A stretch of 64,000 nucleotides of DNA from an uncultured bacterium. GTDB taxonomy: Bacteria; Bacillota; Clostridia; Oscillospirales; Oscillospiraceae. How positions within the stretch are numbered: position 1 is the first letter of the stretch; every line of letters begins with the position of its first letter. Under the pieces are notes generated by a model. The model had not been told where the DNA came from, did not search any database, and worked only from the letters and a program-made list of their open reading frames with translations. This document shows positions 39,300 through 48,583 of this stretch, piece after piece. The translations under genes were made by a program, and so were the position numbers. The stretch is from NCBI GenBank assembly GCA_946548895.1, contig CAMNQF010000002.1, positions 108,254-172,253 on the forward strand, read 5' to 3'.

Positions 39300-40114
39300 T
39301 GATAAACCGGAAGCTGCCCTTTGGCTACTGCCTGCGCAACGGGCAGGTGCGGGAGGAGGAACAGGAGGCGGAGATAGTGCGGCTGATCTTCCGCCGCTAT
39401 GCGGATGGAGCCTCTTACGGGAAGCTGGCGGAGGAGTTAAACGCCACCGGCTGCCCTTATGCCCCCGGCAGGCCGTGGAACAAAAACATGGTGGCGCGGA
39501 TCCTCCAGGACGGCCGCTACCTGGGCAGCGCCGAATATCCCCGGCTTCTCTCGCCGAAGCTGTTCCACCAGGCTCAAAGCGTCAGGCCGGATGTGTCCGG
39601 CAGGCTGGAGCGCCCGGAGATCAAAGATATCCGTGTCCTGGCCCGATGCGCCCAATGTGGCGAGCCCATGCGGCGGATGCGCAAAAATTACTGGTACTGC
39701 TCCAATTGCATGGATTCTCCCAGTAAAATCAAAGACGAGGCTCTGATCCTGTGCGTGGAGCGGCTCCTCCGCGGCCTCCGGGAGCGTCCCGAGACCATTG
39801 CCCCCACCCTTGCCGCTGAGAGCGAGAACAAAAATATCCAAGCGGCCCAGGAGCGCCTGGACGATGAACTGGAGCGGCCCGAGTTCAATGAGGCCGCCGC
39901 AAAAGCCCAGGTCATCGCCCTGGCCTCCGCCCGATTCGATGCCCTGGGTTCTGGGGACTACGAAACCATGCGGCTGCGCCATCTCCTGGGCCGCGCAAAG
40001 CCGTGCGATGCTCTGGACAGTGAACTTCTCCGCCAGACGGCTTCCGCCGTGCTGATCTACCCCTCCGGGGCTGTCCGCCTGAAGCTCAAGAACAGGCAGA
40101 TGATAGGAGGATGA
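39299..40114 (+). CDS. recombinase-family protein lacking the N-terminal serine resolvase domain
   Basis: Overlaps previous stop (ATGA); begins at the 'recombinase' DNA-binding domain (LPFGYCLRNGQVREEEQEAEIVRLIFRRYADG), zinc ribbon CAQCGEPMRRMRKNYWYCSNC. Confidence 0.85.
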   Translation: MINRKLPFGYCLRNGQVREEEQEAEIVRLIFRRYADGASYGKLAEELNATGCPYAPGRPWNKNMVARILQDGRYLGSAEYPRLLSPKLFHQAQSVRPDVSGRLERPEIKDIRVLARCAQCGEPMRRMRKNYWYCSNCMDSPSKIKDEALILCVERLLRGLRERPETIAPTLAAESENKNIQAAQERLDDELERPEFNEAAAKAQVIALASARFDALGSGDYETMRLRHLLGRAKPCDALDSELLRQTASAVLIYPSGAVRLKLKNRQMIGG

Positions 40115-40243
40115 ACTGTCCCCCTTGTTGGTTTCGCTTGGTTTTGACGGGCTGTCTTTGGTGGATATCGTGATAGCTTTACACTTCAAATCCTGGTATT
40201 GTTGTGGCCAGAACCCAGCGAAAACATGGAAGGAGGAACTCAA

Positions 40244-41881
40244 ATGACCGCCACCGCCCCCAGGGTGATCACCATCCCCGCCAACCCCGCGCTGGCCCAG
40301 GCCAGGGCCGTCAGGCGGCAGCTCCGGGTAGCCGCCTACTGCCGGGTGTCCACCGACAGCGAGGAACAGCTCACCAGCTACGAGGCCCAGAAGAAGTACT
40401 ACACCGACAAGATCATGACCAACCCGGCCTGGACCATGGCTGGGATCTTCGCCGATGAGGGGATCACAGGTACCTCTGCCACCAAACGGCCCCAGTTTCT
40501 GCGGATGATCCGCCAGTGCAGGCAGAAGAAGATCGACCTGGTGCTGGTGAAGTCCATCTCCCGGTTCGCCCGGAATACGGTGGACTGCCTCAACTATGTG
40601 CGCGCCCTGCGGGAATTGGGCATCGCCATCCTGTTCGAGGAGCAGAACATCAACACCCTGGAAACCGATGGGGAGCTGCTGCTCACCCTGCTGGGGGCCG
40701 TGGCCCAGGGGGAGAGCGAGTCCATCAGCGAGAACGTCAAATGGGGCAAGCGCCAGGCCATGCGGGAGGGCAAAGCCGCCATCCAGTACAAGCGGCTGTA
40801 CGCCTTCGAGAAGGGCGAGGACGGCAAGCCCCGGATCATCCCGGAGCAGGCGGAGGTGGTGCGGCAGATCTATGACAGCTTCCTGGGCGGTCACAGCCTG
40901 CGCATGATCAAGGACGCCCTGGAAGCAAAGGCCGTCCCCACCGTCACTGGCGGCTCAGAGTGGTCCATCGCCGTCATCCGTGGCATCTTGCAAAACGAGA
41001 AATACTGCGGCGACGTCCTCCAGCAAAAGAGCTTCGTGGCCGACTGCATCAGCCACAGGCACGTGCGCAATGTAGGCCAGCTTCCCATGTACCTGACCCA
41101 GGATCACCACGAGGGGATCGTCAGCCGGGATACCTTCCACGCGGCCAAGGCGGAGTTCGCCCGCCGCAGCGCCGGACGGGCCCCCAGCCAGAAACAGGCC
41201 CCTACCGGGCGCTCCTGCTACAGCGCCAAGTACGCCCTCACTGGGCGGCTGGTGTGCGGCGAGTGCGGCACCCTGTACCGCAGGTGCGTGTGGAGCAAGC
41301 GGGGGAAGAAAAAGGCGGTGTGGCGGTGCGCCAGCCGGATCGACTACGGCTCAGCATACTGCCACCAGTCCCCCACCCTCCAGGAAGGCCCCTTGCAGGC
41401 CGCCATCCTCGCCGCCCTCAGCTCGGTCATGAGCCAGAAGGACCGGCTGGTGGGGCAGATTGAGGACGCTATGCGCATGGAGCTGGCCCCCATCCCCGGC
41501 GAAACCATGAGCCTCGCCGATATCGACCGGCGCCTGGGGGAGCTGGAGCGGGAGTTCAAGACGCTGTTCCAGACCTCCAAGGAGGACGGCGGGTATCTGG
41601 GCCACGCCGGCGCCTTCCAGCGGATCACGGAGGAGATGGGGGCGCTGAAGGAGAAAAAAGCCTTTCTCCTGGCCCAACAGGAGGGCAACTCCGCCGCCAG
41701 CAGGCGCATCCGGGACGCGGTGGACATTCTGGAGGCGGGCGATCCCCGGTTTACCGAGTGGAACGAGAGCGATATCCGCCAGCTGGTGGACACGGTGGTG
41801 GTGCTGTCGGCAGACAGGCTCCGGGTCTGCCTGCGGGGCGGGATGGAGATCGAGCAAACGATAGGAGGGAACGAAATATGA
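40244..41881 (+). CDS. large serine recombinase 2
   Basis: RVAAYCRVSTDSEEQLTSYEAQ, LVKSISRFARNTVDCL, zinc ribbon VCGECGTLYRRC. Confidence 0.93.
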   Translation: MTATAPRVITIPANPALAQARAVRRQLRVAAYCRVSTDSEEQLTSYEAQKKYYTDKIMTNPAWTMAGIFADEGITGTSATKRPQFLRMIRQCRQKKIDLVLVKSISRFARNTVDCLNYVRALRELGIAILFEEQNINTLETDGELLLTLLGAVAQGESESISENVKWGKRQAMREGKAAIQYKRLYAFEKGEDGKPRIIPEQAEVVRQIYDSFLGGHSLRMIKDALEAKAVPTVTGGSEWSIAVIRGILQNEKYCGDVLQQKSFVADCISHRHVRNVGQLPMYLTQDHHEGIVSRDTFHAAKAEFARRSAGRAPSQKQAPTGRSCYSAKYALTGRLVCGECGTLYRRCVWSKRGKKKAVWRCASRIDYGSAYCHQSPTLQEGPLQAAILAALSSVMSQKDRLVGQIEDAMRMELAPIPGETMSLADIDRRLGELEREFKTLFQTSKEDGGYLGHAGAFQRITEEMGALKEKKAFLLAQQEGNSAASRRIRDAVDILEAGDPRFTEWNESDIRQLVDTVVVLSADRLRVCLRGGMEIEQTIGGNEI

Positions 41882-42630
41882 TCTTTGCCACAGGCGACTG
41901 CCACGGCGATTTCCAGCGGTTCGGCTCCAAGCACTTTCCCCAGCAGAAAGGTATGGGCCGGGATGACTATATCATCATTCTGGGAGACTTCGGCGGGGTA
42001 TGGAACGGCTCCTCAGAGGAGCGGAAGCGGCTGGACTGGCTGAATGAAAAGCCCTTTACCACCCTGTTCGTCAGCGGGAATCACGAAAACTACTGGATGC
42101 TCCGGGATCTCCCCGTGGAGGACTGGCACGGCGGCAGGGTGCAGCGCGTCCGGCCCAACATTCTGCACCTCATGCGAGGCCAGCTCTATGACATCGGGGG
42201 GCGCACCTTCTTCTCCATGGGCGGGGCCACCTCCCACGATGTGGAGGACGGCATCCTCGATCAGGACTCCCCGGATTTCCGGACGCGGTACCTCCACCTG
42301 CTCCTTGAGGGGCGGCGCAGGTTCCGGATCATCGGCAAGTCCTGGTGGCCGGAGGAGCTGCCCTCCGACGAGGAGTACGCCGCCGCACTGGACGCCTTGG
42401 AACGGGCGGGCTGGAAGGCGGACTACATACTGACGCATTGCGCGCCCACCAGCATCGCCCGGCAGATGAACCGGCACTACCAGCCGGACAAGCTGACGGA
42501 CTTCCTGGAAACGATCAAGAACCGATGCCAGTTCAGCAAATGGTTCTGCGGGCACTACCACGTGAACCAGGTGATTGACGAGCGGTTTGTGATCCAGTGG
42601 GAGCAGATATCCAGAATTGACTGCAATTAA
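41878..42630 (+). CDS. metallophosphoesterase
   Basis: FATGDCHGDF, ILGDFGGVW, VSGNHEN, LTHCAP, FCGHYH motifs; ATGA overlap with the recombinase stop. Confidence 0.88.
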   Translation: MIFATGDCHGDFQRFGSKHFPQQKGMGRDDYIIILGDFGGVWNGSSEERKRLDWLNEKPFTTLFVSGNHENYWMLRDLPVEDWHGGRVQRVRPNILHLMRGQLYDIGGRTFFSMGGATSHDVEDGILDQDSPDFRTRYLHLLLEGRRRFRIIGKSWWPEELPSDEEYAAALDALERAGWKADYILTHCAPTSIARQMNRHYQPDKLTDFLETIKNRCQFSKWFCGHYHVNQVIDERFVIQWEQISRIDCN

Positions 42631-42653
42631 ATCCAGGTAGAAAGGAAATTTTT

Positions 42654-42938
42654 ATGACGCAAAAAGAATTGGAAGCCGTCCATATTGCTGTCCACGATGC
42701 CCTAAGTGCCATCGTAAGCCTGGAAAACGGCGGTTACATACTGAGCAAGCGAAACTTCTCCATCTTCTTTGGAAACCATCTTGAGGACAAGCTGAAAGAT
42801 GCCCTCAGAATTGTGGAAGCAGAGGAATGTCTCTGCCAAACAGGCTCAGATGAGGAGGTACCCGCAGATCCCTGTATGGGGGCAGAGGATTCTGCCCTTA
42901 TGCAGGACGCTCCCCAGATACAGTATCCGCAGATGTGA
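42654..42938 (+). CDS. hypothetical protein
   Basis: RBS aaaggaaat; 94 aa. Confidence 0.5.
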   Translation: MTQKELEAVHIAVHDALSAIVSLENGGYILSKRNFSIFFGNHLEDKLKDALRIVEAEECLCQTGSDEEVPADPCMGAEDSALMQDAPQIQYPQM

Positions 42939-42958
42939 CAAGCACCAGGGACAAAAGT

Positions 42959-42991
42959 GGGCCGGAGCGGGATCACCGTTCCGGCCCTTTT
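42959..42991. terminator. hairpin between convergent genes
   Basis: gggccgga ... ttccggccc + tttt. Confidence 0.65.
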
Positions 42992-43428
42992 CAGTGTTCC
43001 TCATGTTCGGCATCTGCCTTTGTACGATGAACGGTTCCTTTGGGGTGCTGCGGCGGCGCGTAAATGGAGGAAAGCATCAAGGAGCAGTTCCCAGTATTCA
43101 GAACATTGTGCCATGTTCCACACGGCACGAACACTCCATCTCCCGCGCCGAGGTGGTGACAAATATCCAGGTTTTCCCTGCAAGATCCCATACGGACAAG
43201 AGCCTCTCCGCCTTCCACGCGGATGAACTGATCCGTGTCAGGATGCATTTCCACGCCGATGTCGCCGCAGGCTGGGATGCACATCAGAGTCATTTGCAGA
43301 TGATGTCCTGTCCAAAGCGCGCTGCGGAAATTATGGTTATGCCGCGCCGCGCACGGAATATTCACAACAAATGGATCGCACCCGTGATCGATCTCACGGC
43401 CGTGTTCCATTGGATGATGTGAGTCCAT
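42991..43428 (-). CDS. cupin-domain protein
   Basis: Start at 43428 after aaaggag on minus; EMHPDTDQFIRVEGGEALVRMG...GVFVPCGTWHNVLNTG. Confidence 0.8.
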   Translation of the reverse strand: MDSHHPMEHGREIDHGCDPFVVNIPCAARHNHNFRSALWTGHHLQMTLMCIPACGDIGVEMHPDTDQFIRVEGGEALVRMGSCRENLDICHHLGAGDGVFVPCGTWHNVLNTGNCSLMLSSIYAPPQHPKGTVHRTKADAEHEEH

Positions 43429-43763
43429 ATCATACGCTCCTTTCCAGTTCCAATACAATACTTTATGCAGCTTCACGTGTTCCGGTGAATGGTATGGAAA
43501 GGAGGCCCAACGCAAGCTAATTGTTGATCCAGCGTCCGATGCTCCCGGCAATCCTTATAGATAAAACCCCAACAGAATCACCGCGTTCACTACCGGTGCC
43601 ATCACCGTAGCCGCCGGCAGGCCCCCAGTCCCGTCCCGATCCCGGCCAGCACCGGAGCCAGGATATACCCAAAATACTCCATCATACGAACCCGCTCCTT
43701 GCGTTGACTTTTTTCCTATGCTATCATGGAACGGGGAAAATGTCCAGAAAGGGGCGGGTCTGC

Positions 43764-44768
43764 ATGAAGAAAAAGTATATTGCCGCACTGGCGACGGGCG
43801 CGGGACTCGGCGCGTGGTGTATCCATCGGGATCAAAAATATCCCGTGCGTCGGGAACTGCGCTTTGCCAACAAGCTGGCGGTTCCTGGCTGGACGCTGAA
43901 TTTGAAAACCGCTGAGATGGCCAACCGGGCGCTGGACCGGATGGCTCTCACATTGCCCGCTCCACCCAAAAGGGTGGAAAGCTGGGGTACGCAGATTTTT
44001 TCAGAGGACGGCACACCTGTCCGGTTGACCCGCTACCGTCCGGAGGGGCTGAACTGGGCCGCGCCCTGCCTGGTCTATTTCCATGGCGGCGGGTTCTGTA
44101 TGCGGGACGCGGGGTACATCCACCGCTATGCCGCCCGGTATGCGGAAGGGGCGCAATGCGAGGTGGTGTTCGTACACTACCGCACGGCGGATATCGCCCC
44201 ATTCCCCGCACCGTTTGAGGACTGTTATGCCGCCCTGCGCTGGGTGTGGGAGAACGCCCCAAGACTGCGTCTGGATCGGGCACGAATCGCCGTGGGCGGG
44301 GACAGCGCCGGGGGCGCGCTGGCCGCCGCCTGCGCCCTGCGCTCCAGGGATGAGGGCGGGCCGCGGCTGTGCTTTCAGCTGCTGGTTTACCCAGTGACCG
44401 ACTGCCGGATGAAAACGGACTCCATGCGCAAATACACGGACAGCCCCATGTGGAACGCCGGACTGAATCAAAAAATGTGGGGGCTGTACCTGCGGGATGG
44501 GGTTCATGGGATGCCGCAGTACGCGGCCCCCCTGCTGGCCCGCGATTTTTCCAATCTCCCACCTGCCTATGTGGAGACAGAAGAATTTGACTGCCTCCAT
44601 GACGAGGGGATCGCCTACGCCAAAGCTCTGGAGAAGGCGGGTGTGCAGATTCAGATAGAGGACGTAAAAGGCACCTTTCACGGATTCGATTTTTTTACAG
44701 GCAAAGAGATCGCAAAGGTAATGGCGGAAAAGCGGATACAAGCGATTCGGGACGCGTTCCGCCGCTGA
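43764..44768 (+). CDS. HSL-type alpha/beta hydrolase (carboxylesterase)
   Basis: LVYFHGGGFCMRD, VGGDSAGGALAAA, GTFHGFDFF. Confidence 0.88.
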   Translation: MKKKYIAALATGAGLGAWCIHRDQKYPVRRELRFANKLAVPGWTLNLKTAEMANRALDRMALTLPAPPKRVESWGTQIFSEDGTPVRLTRYRPEGLNWAAPCLVYFHGGGFCMRDAGYIHRYAARYAEGAQCEVVFVHYRTADIAPFPAPFEDCYAALRWVWENAPRLRLDRARIAVGGDSAGGALAAACALRSRDEGGPRLCFQLLVYPVTDCRMKTDSMRKYTDSPMWNAGLNQKMWGLYLRDGVHGMPQYAAPLLARDFSNLPPAYVETEEFDCLHDEGIAYAKALEKAGVQIQIEDVKGTFHGFDFFTGKEIAKVMAEKRIQAIRDAFRR

Positions 44769-44790
44769 CAGAAAAAGCCGGTAGAAAGAA

Positions 44791-44816
44791 GCGCGGGATT
44801 GGGTTCCCGCGTTTTT
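44791..44816 (+). terminator. rho-independent terminator
   Basis: gcgcggg-attgggtt-cccgcg-ttttt. Confidence 0.7.
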
Positions 44817-44865
44817 CTCTGTTGGTCTCAAAAATCAGGCGCGCAGCGCCGGAGAGGAGAAGTCT

Positions 44866-45729
44866 ATGAACGTCAGGAAGCCCACCGATTACAGCGCCCT
44901 GTTCGCGGCGCTGAATACGCTTATGGCGGCAAAGCTGCCCCAGATGGAGCTGTACCGCGAGATTGGCCGCCTGGTCTGCGGCAGGCCGGAGAAGGGCGCG
45001 GCGGTGGCGGCTGCGGAATACCTGCACAGCGCCTATCCCGGCAGTTCCGGCTTCTCTCCCCGGAACCTGCGGCGGATGAGGGACTTTTACCGCACCTATG
45101 CGAACAGCCCGGAGGTGCTGCACGAGGCCATGTCCATCGGCTGGACGCAGAACGTGGTCATTCTGGAAGCGGAGCTGACGCTCCAGGACAAGCTGTGGTA
45201 CATCCGGGCGGTGCGCCGGTTCGGGTGGAGCAAAGTAACGCTGGCGGAGAAGATCACCTCCACCGCCCATCTGGAGATGGCTCTCGACTTGGAAGTGGAA
45301 GTGTGTTATACTGAGAAAAACAGTGCCACGGAGTGTGTAAACGATGACAAGGATCCTCTTTGTGTGCCACGGCAACATCTGCCGGAGCCCCATGGCCGAA
45401 TTCGTGATGAAGGACTTGGTTCGGCAGGCCGGACTGGAATCCCAATTCCATATCGAGTCCGCCGCCACCAGTACGGAGGAGATCGGCAACCCGGTCTATC
45501 CCCCGGCCCGGCGCAAGCTGGCCGAACACGGCATCAGCTGCGAGGGCAAGAGGGCGCGGCAGCTCACCAACGGCGACTACGACCAATACGACCTCCTGAT
45601 CGGGATGGATCGGGCCAATCTGCGAAATATGCACCGCATCTGCGGCGGCGACTTCGCCAGGAAGCTGCATCTGCTGATGGACTATACCGACCACCCCGGC
45701 GATGTGGCGGATCCGTGGTACACCGATGA
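44866..45729 (+). CDS. DUF1016 N-terminal-domain protein; 3' part runs out of frame over the next gene (probably truncated)
   Basis: YSALFAALNTLMAAKLPQMELYREIGRLV...FSPRNLRRMRDFYRTYANSPEV...WTQNVVILE; from ~45344 the frame overlaps the phosphatase and becomes R/P/G-rich. Confidence 0.55.
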   Translation: MNVRKPTDYSALFAALNTLMAAKLPQMELYREIGRLVCGRPEKGAAVAAAEYLHSAYPGSSGFSPRNLRRMRDFYRTYANSPEVLHEAMSIGWTQNVVILEAELTLQDKLWYIRAVRRFGWSKVTLAEKITSTAHLEMALDLEVEVCYTEKNSATECVNDDKDPLCVPRQHLPEPHGRIRDEGLGSAGRTGIPIPYRVRRHQYGGDRQPGLSPGPAQAGRTRHQLRGQEGAAAHQRRLRPIRPPDRDGSGQSAKYAPHLRRRLRQEAASADGLYRPPRRCGGSVVHR

Positions 45730-45808
45730 CTTCGAAACCACCTGGCGGGATGTGCTGGAGGGTTGTCAAGGGCTGTTGGAGCAACTGCGCTCCAGGGAGG
45801 GCAAATGA
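45344..45808 (+). CDS. low-molecular-weight protein-tyrosine-phosphatase
   Basis: ILFVCHGNICRSPMAEFVM (CX5R) and DPWYTDDFETTWRDV. Confidence 0.92.
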   Translation: MTRILFVCHGNICRSPMAEFVMKDLVRQAGLESQFHIESAATSTEEIGNPVYPPARRKLAEHGISCEGKRARQLTNGDYDQYDLLIGMDRANLRNMHRICGGDFARKLHLLMDYTDHPGDVADPWYTDDFETTWRDVLEGCQGLLEQLRSREGK

Positions 45809-46029
45809 TGTTCGGCAGAAGAAAACGGCAGAACATCAGCCTCTATGACAAAACTGGGAAGATCCCGGTCATCCGCTCCAGCATCTGCACCGGCGAACAG
45901 GTGGCGGGGTTCAAGGACATCGTCAGCGGGAAATTTGAGGAGCTGATGCTGATCCGCGGTGAAAAAGACCTTGCCGAGTTCCTCAGCCGGTATCAGGTTG
46001 AAGAAAGCGAGATCAAACGGGAGTGGTGA
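45805..46029 (+). CDS. small conserved protein of unknown function
   Basis: ATGA overlap; MMFGRRKRQNISLYDKTGKIPVIRSSICTGEQVAGFKDIVSGKFEELMLIRGEKDLAEFLSRY. Confidence 0.6.
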   Translation: MMFGRRKRQNISLYDKTGKIPVIRSSICTGEQVAGFKDIVSGKFEELMLIRGEKDLAEFLSRYQVEESEIKREW

Positions 46030-46034
46030 GCGCC

Positions 46035-46655
46035 ATGTGCCGCCGTCTGCTATGCTACGGCGATTCCAATACCTATGGTTACGATCCCCGCTCCTATCTG
46101 GGCGGGCGGTACCCGGAATCCGTCCGCTGGACAACCCTGCTAAGGGGATACGGGTGGGACGTTATCAACAGAGGAGAAAATGGCCGCTCTATCCCATGCG
46201 GTGATGGTGAAATCAAGGCCGCGGTTCAGTCCCTGTGCCGCGAGAAGGCGGATATCCTGACCGTCATGCTGGGGAGCAACGATCTGCTTCAACCATCCTG
46301 TCCGTCTGCCAGAGAATGCGCAGATCGGATGGAGCGGCTCCTGACCGCGCTGCTCCACGCAGACGGCTGGGAAAAGTCCCGTGAGATTCTCCTGATTGCC
46401 CCGCCGCCTATGGCGCTGGGCGATTGGGTGCAGGACGAGAAAACCATAGCCGCCTCCCGCCGTCTGGCAGAATGCTATGAGGACACCGCGCGGCTGCTGA
46501 ATATTGGTTTTGCCGATGCGGGCAGTTGGGGCATCGATCTCGCATATGACGGTGTGCATTTTTCCGAGATGGGCCACCTGGCCTTTGCGGAAGGGATCCA
46601 TCAGGCGCTGTCGGCGCTCTTTTCAAAGGGCTGTAGTGATGGGGGCTTGGGTTGA
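46035..46655 (+). CDS. SGNH/GDSL hydrolase
   Basis: LLCYGDSNTYGYDP, MLGSNDLLQ, DGVHFSEMGH. Confidence 0.88.
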   Translation: MCRRLLCYGDSNTYGYDPRSYLGGRYPESVRWTTLLRGYGWDVINRGENGRSIPCGDGEIKAAVQSLCREKADILTVMLGSNDLLQPSCPSARECADRMERLLTALLHADGWEKSREILLIAPPPMALGDWVQDEKTIAASRRLAECYEDTARLLNIGFADAGSWGIDLAYDGVHFSEMGHLAFAEGIHQALSALFSKGCSDGGLG

Positions 46656-46799
46656 GTGATGTGGCAGTTGTGAGCTTACTGCGCCGGGGGTTCTAAAGTG
46701 TTCGCCCCTGCCAACGATTGAGCCCCGGAACCCCTGTATTTACAAGGGTTACACCCTACAGGGACACAAAGTGAACCGGGGGGGTAGCAAGACGGTACA

Positions 46800-46861
46800 G
46801 GGTAAAAATCAACAGAGATAGTGGGGTCGTTGATCCTCCTGTCTCTGTTGATTTTTATCCC
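46800..46861. terminator. long imperfect inverted repeat / terminator-like hairpin
   Basis: gggtaaaaatcaacagagatag ... ctgtctctgttgatttttatccc. Confidence 0.5.
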
Positions 46862-46862
46862 A

Positions 46863-47050
46863 TTATCTGTCGTATGATACATCCCCCTGCTGATACACCG
46901 TTCGAATGATCTCATCGATCTTCACTTTCTCCAGCCCCACTTCTTTGATTGGAGCTGTGCATGAGGGTGCGGGATAGCGGTGGGCCGATAGAAGTCGATG
47001 ATGAGATGGCGGTAGGGCGCGATCTTGTCGATCAACGCATCCAGCAAACC
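46863..47050 (-). pseudogene. possible decayed coding remnant
   Basis: Minus strand gives protein-like strings in different frames (GLLDALIDKIAPYRHLIIDFYRPTAIPHPHAQL; IKEVGLEKVKIDEIIRTVYQQGDVSYDR*). Confidence 0.3.
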
Positions 47051-47090
47051 ATCCCCAATCCATCACCGTTTCCGTACCCGCATTTCTGTC

Positions 47091-48176
47091 TCAATCTGTT
47101 CCACAGGGACCTCCCGCCATGATCCCATCGAAATCGATGCTGCGCGATTGTTCCGTCTCGATCCAGCTCAAGATCTGTCCCACCTTCGCCGGGTCCCCCT
47201 GGTCCCGTTTGAGCGCGTGAAGGGGCCGCCACCAGAAAGGCCGCAGATACCGGTAGAGCAGCGGCGCGGCCTCCTTCTCCGCCTGTGTAAAATGATAGCT
47301 GTTTTTCATCAGTGAAAGATCATCCAAAAAGGATTGGAGGGCCCTTTTGCTGTTCTCCTCCACATAATACATATTGTTTTCCCGCTTGTCCGGGATGTCC
47401 TCGTCAAAATTGATCCATAGCTCCCGAAAGAAGACGTTCAGCGCGGTATCTCTGCCGGTGAGGTTAAGATCCAGCACGCCGGCAAAGCGCATATCATGGT
47501 CCAGCAAAATGTTGCCTGGGTTCAAATCAGCCTGAAACACAGAGGCAGGGAGCTGACTGTATATCTGCTCTAACGCGCCGCGATTGGCAAGAAAGCGGGA
47601 CCATATCCGCTGAAACCGCTCGATATATTGGGGCAACTGTCCCTCTATGATCTCCTTGAATTCCAGGGCGCACTCCATGATCTCATCACAGGGGTCGGAG
47701 GGGCAGAACCGTTCCAGGATACATAAACCGGAGGGGAAATCCCCGAAATCCAATCCCGCCGAACCCACCTCGCAGAGAAACCGGGGGGCGTCGTTATGGT
47801 AAATATACCGTCCGTTTTGCAGGATCACCCTTTCGCCAAACTGCTCTGCCGTTTGGAGCTGCGCCAATTCTTCCGCGTTCACGACGCACGGCCTGCCCTC
47901 GTAGCTCACAGTCTCCGCAGCGTTCCCGTGTCTGTCGGCGATGATTTGAGGGCAGTCATAGCCCATCGCTCTGTAGGCCGCCGCGGTTTTTCGCCAGATC
48001 TCCACACGGTGGGGCGTCGTAAAATCATTGCACGCGATCTTGATCGCCAGCCCTCGATCTTCCCACTGCGTAAAGACTGTGCGGCGGAAATCATCCTCTC
48101 CCCGGCTGGTGTCCTTGCATTCCCATGTGTATGGCGGGTCATCGCGATAGAGCGAACATATCCCGGTAATATCCAT
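47091..48176 (-). CDS. aminoglycoside-phosphotransferase-fold kinase
   Basis: VFQADLNPGNILLDHDMRFAGVLDLNLTGRD resembles the APH catalytic loop (H replaced by Q). Confidence 0.7.
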   Translation of the reverse strand: MDITGICSLYRDDPPYTWECKDTSRGEDDFRRTVFTQWEDRGLAIKIACNDFTTPHRVEIWRKTAAAYRAMGYDCPQIIADRHGNAAETVSYEGRPCVVNAEELAQLQTAEQFGERVILQNGRYIYHNDAPRFLCEVGSAGLDFGDFPSGLCILERFCPSDPCDEIMECALEFKEIIEGQLPQYIERFQRIWSRFLANRGALEQIYSQLPASVFQADLNPGNILLDHDMRFAGVLDLNLTGRDTALNVFFRELWINFDEDIPDKRENNMYYVEENSKRALQSFLDDLSLMKNSYHFTQAEKEAAPLLYRYLRPFWWRPLHALKRDQGDPAKVGQILSWIETEQSRSIDFDGIMAGGPCGTD

Positions 48177-48213
48177 CGATCAGGTGCACCTCTTTTCTAA
48201 TTTAATTGCGCTC

Positions 48214-48444
48214 TCAGCTCCCGGTGCTCTCGTACTTCCCCATCCCGGCACGGAACACCGCGCAGCTCCCCGCGAACAGGAGCAGCCCCACCGCCAGCGT
48301 GATGACCGCCAGCGGCACAGGGATGACGGCATCTCCCATGGCGTACATGATGAGACATTGGACCAGGATGGTAGAGATCACGTTGAACCGGTAGGCCAGT
48401 GCCGTCTGTATCCTGATCTTTGAGACAAATAGATAAGTCTTCAT
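48214..48444 (-). pseudogene. ABC-2-type permease remnant with internal deletion
   Basis: N-terminus MKTYLFVSKIRIQTALAYRFNVISTILVQCLIMYAMGDAV joined directly to a C-terminal TM helix AVITLAVGLLLFAGSCAVFRAGMGKYESTGS, 76 aa total. Confidence 0.6.
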
Positions 48445-48583
48445 TTGATGGGACCTCACCGTTTCTGCCGTATCATTTCTGTGTTGCCAAGTCCGCGTGA
48501 TTCTGCTATAGTTCGAGTTGCGCGGACGCTCACAGAGGGAGACTTCATAACCTTCGGCGGCGCGGGGAAAGGAGCATAAACCT

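Noticed and set aside
39437-40894. 485-aa minus-strand ORF across recombinases
   Set aside because: Antisense to two recombinase genes with clear domains on +.
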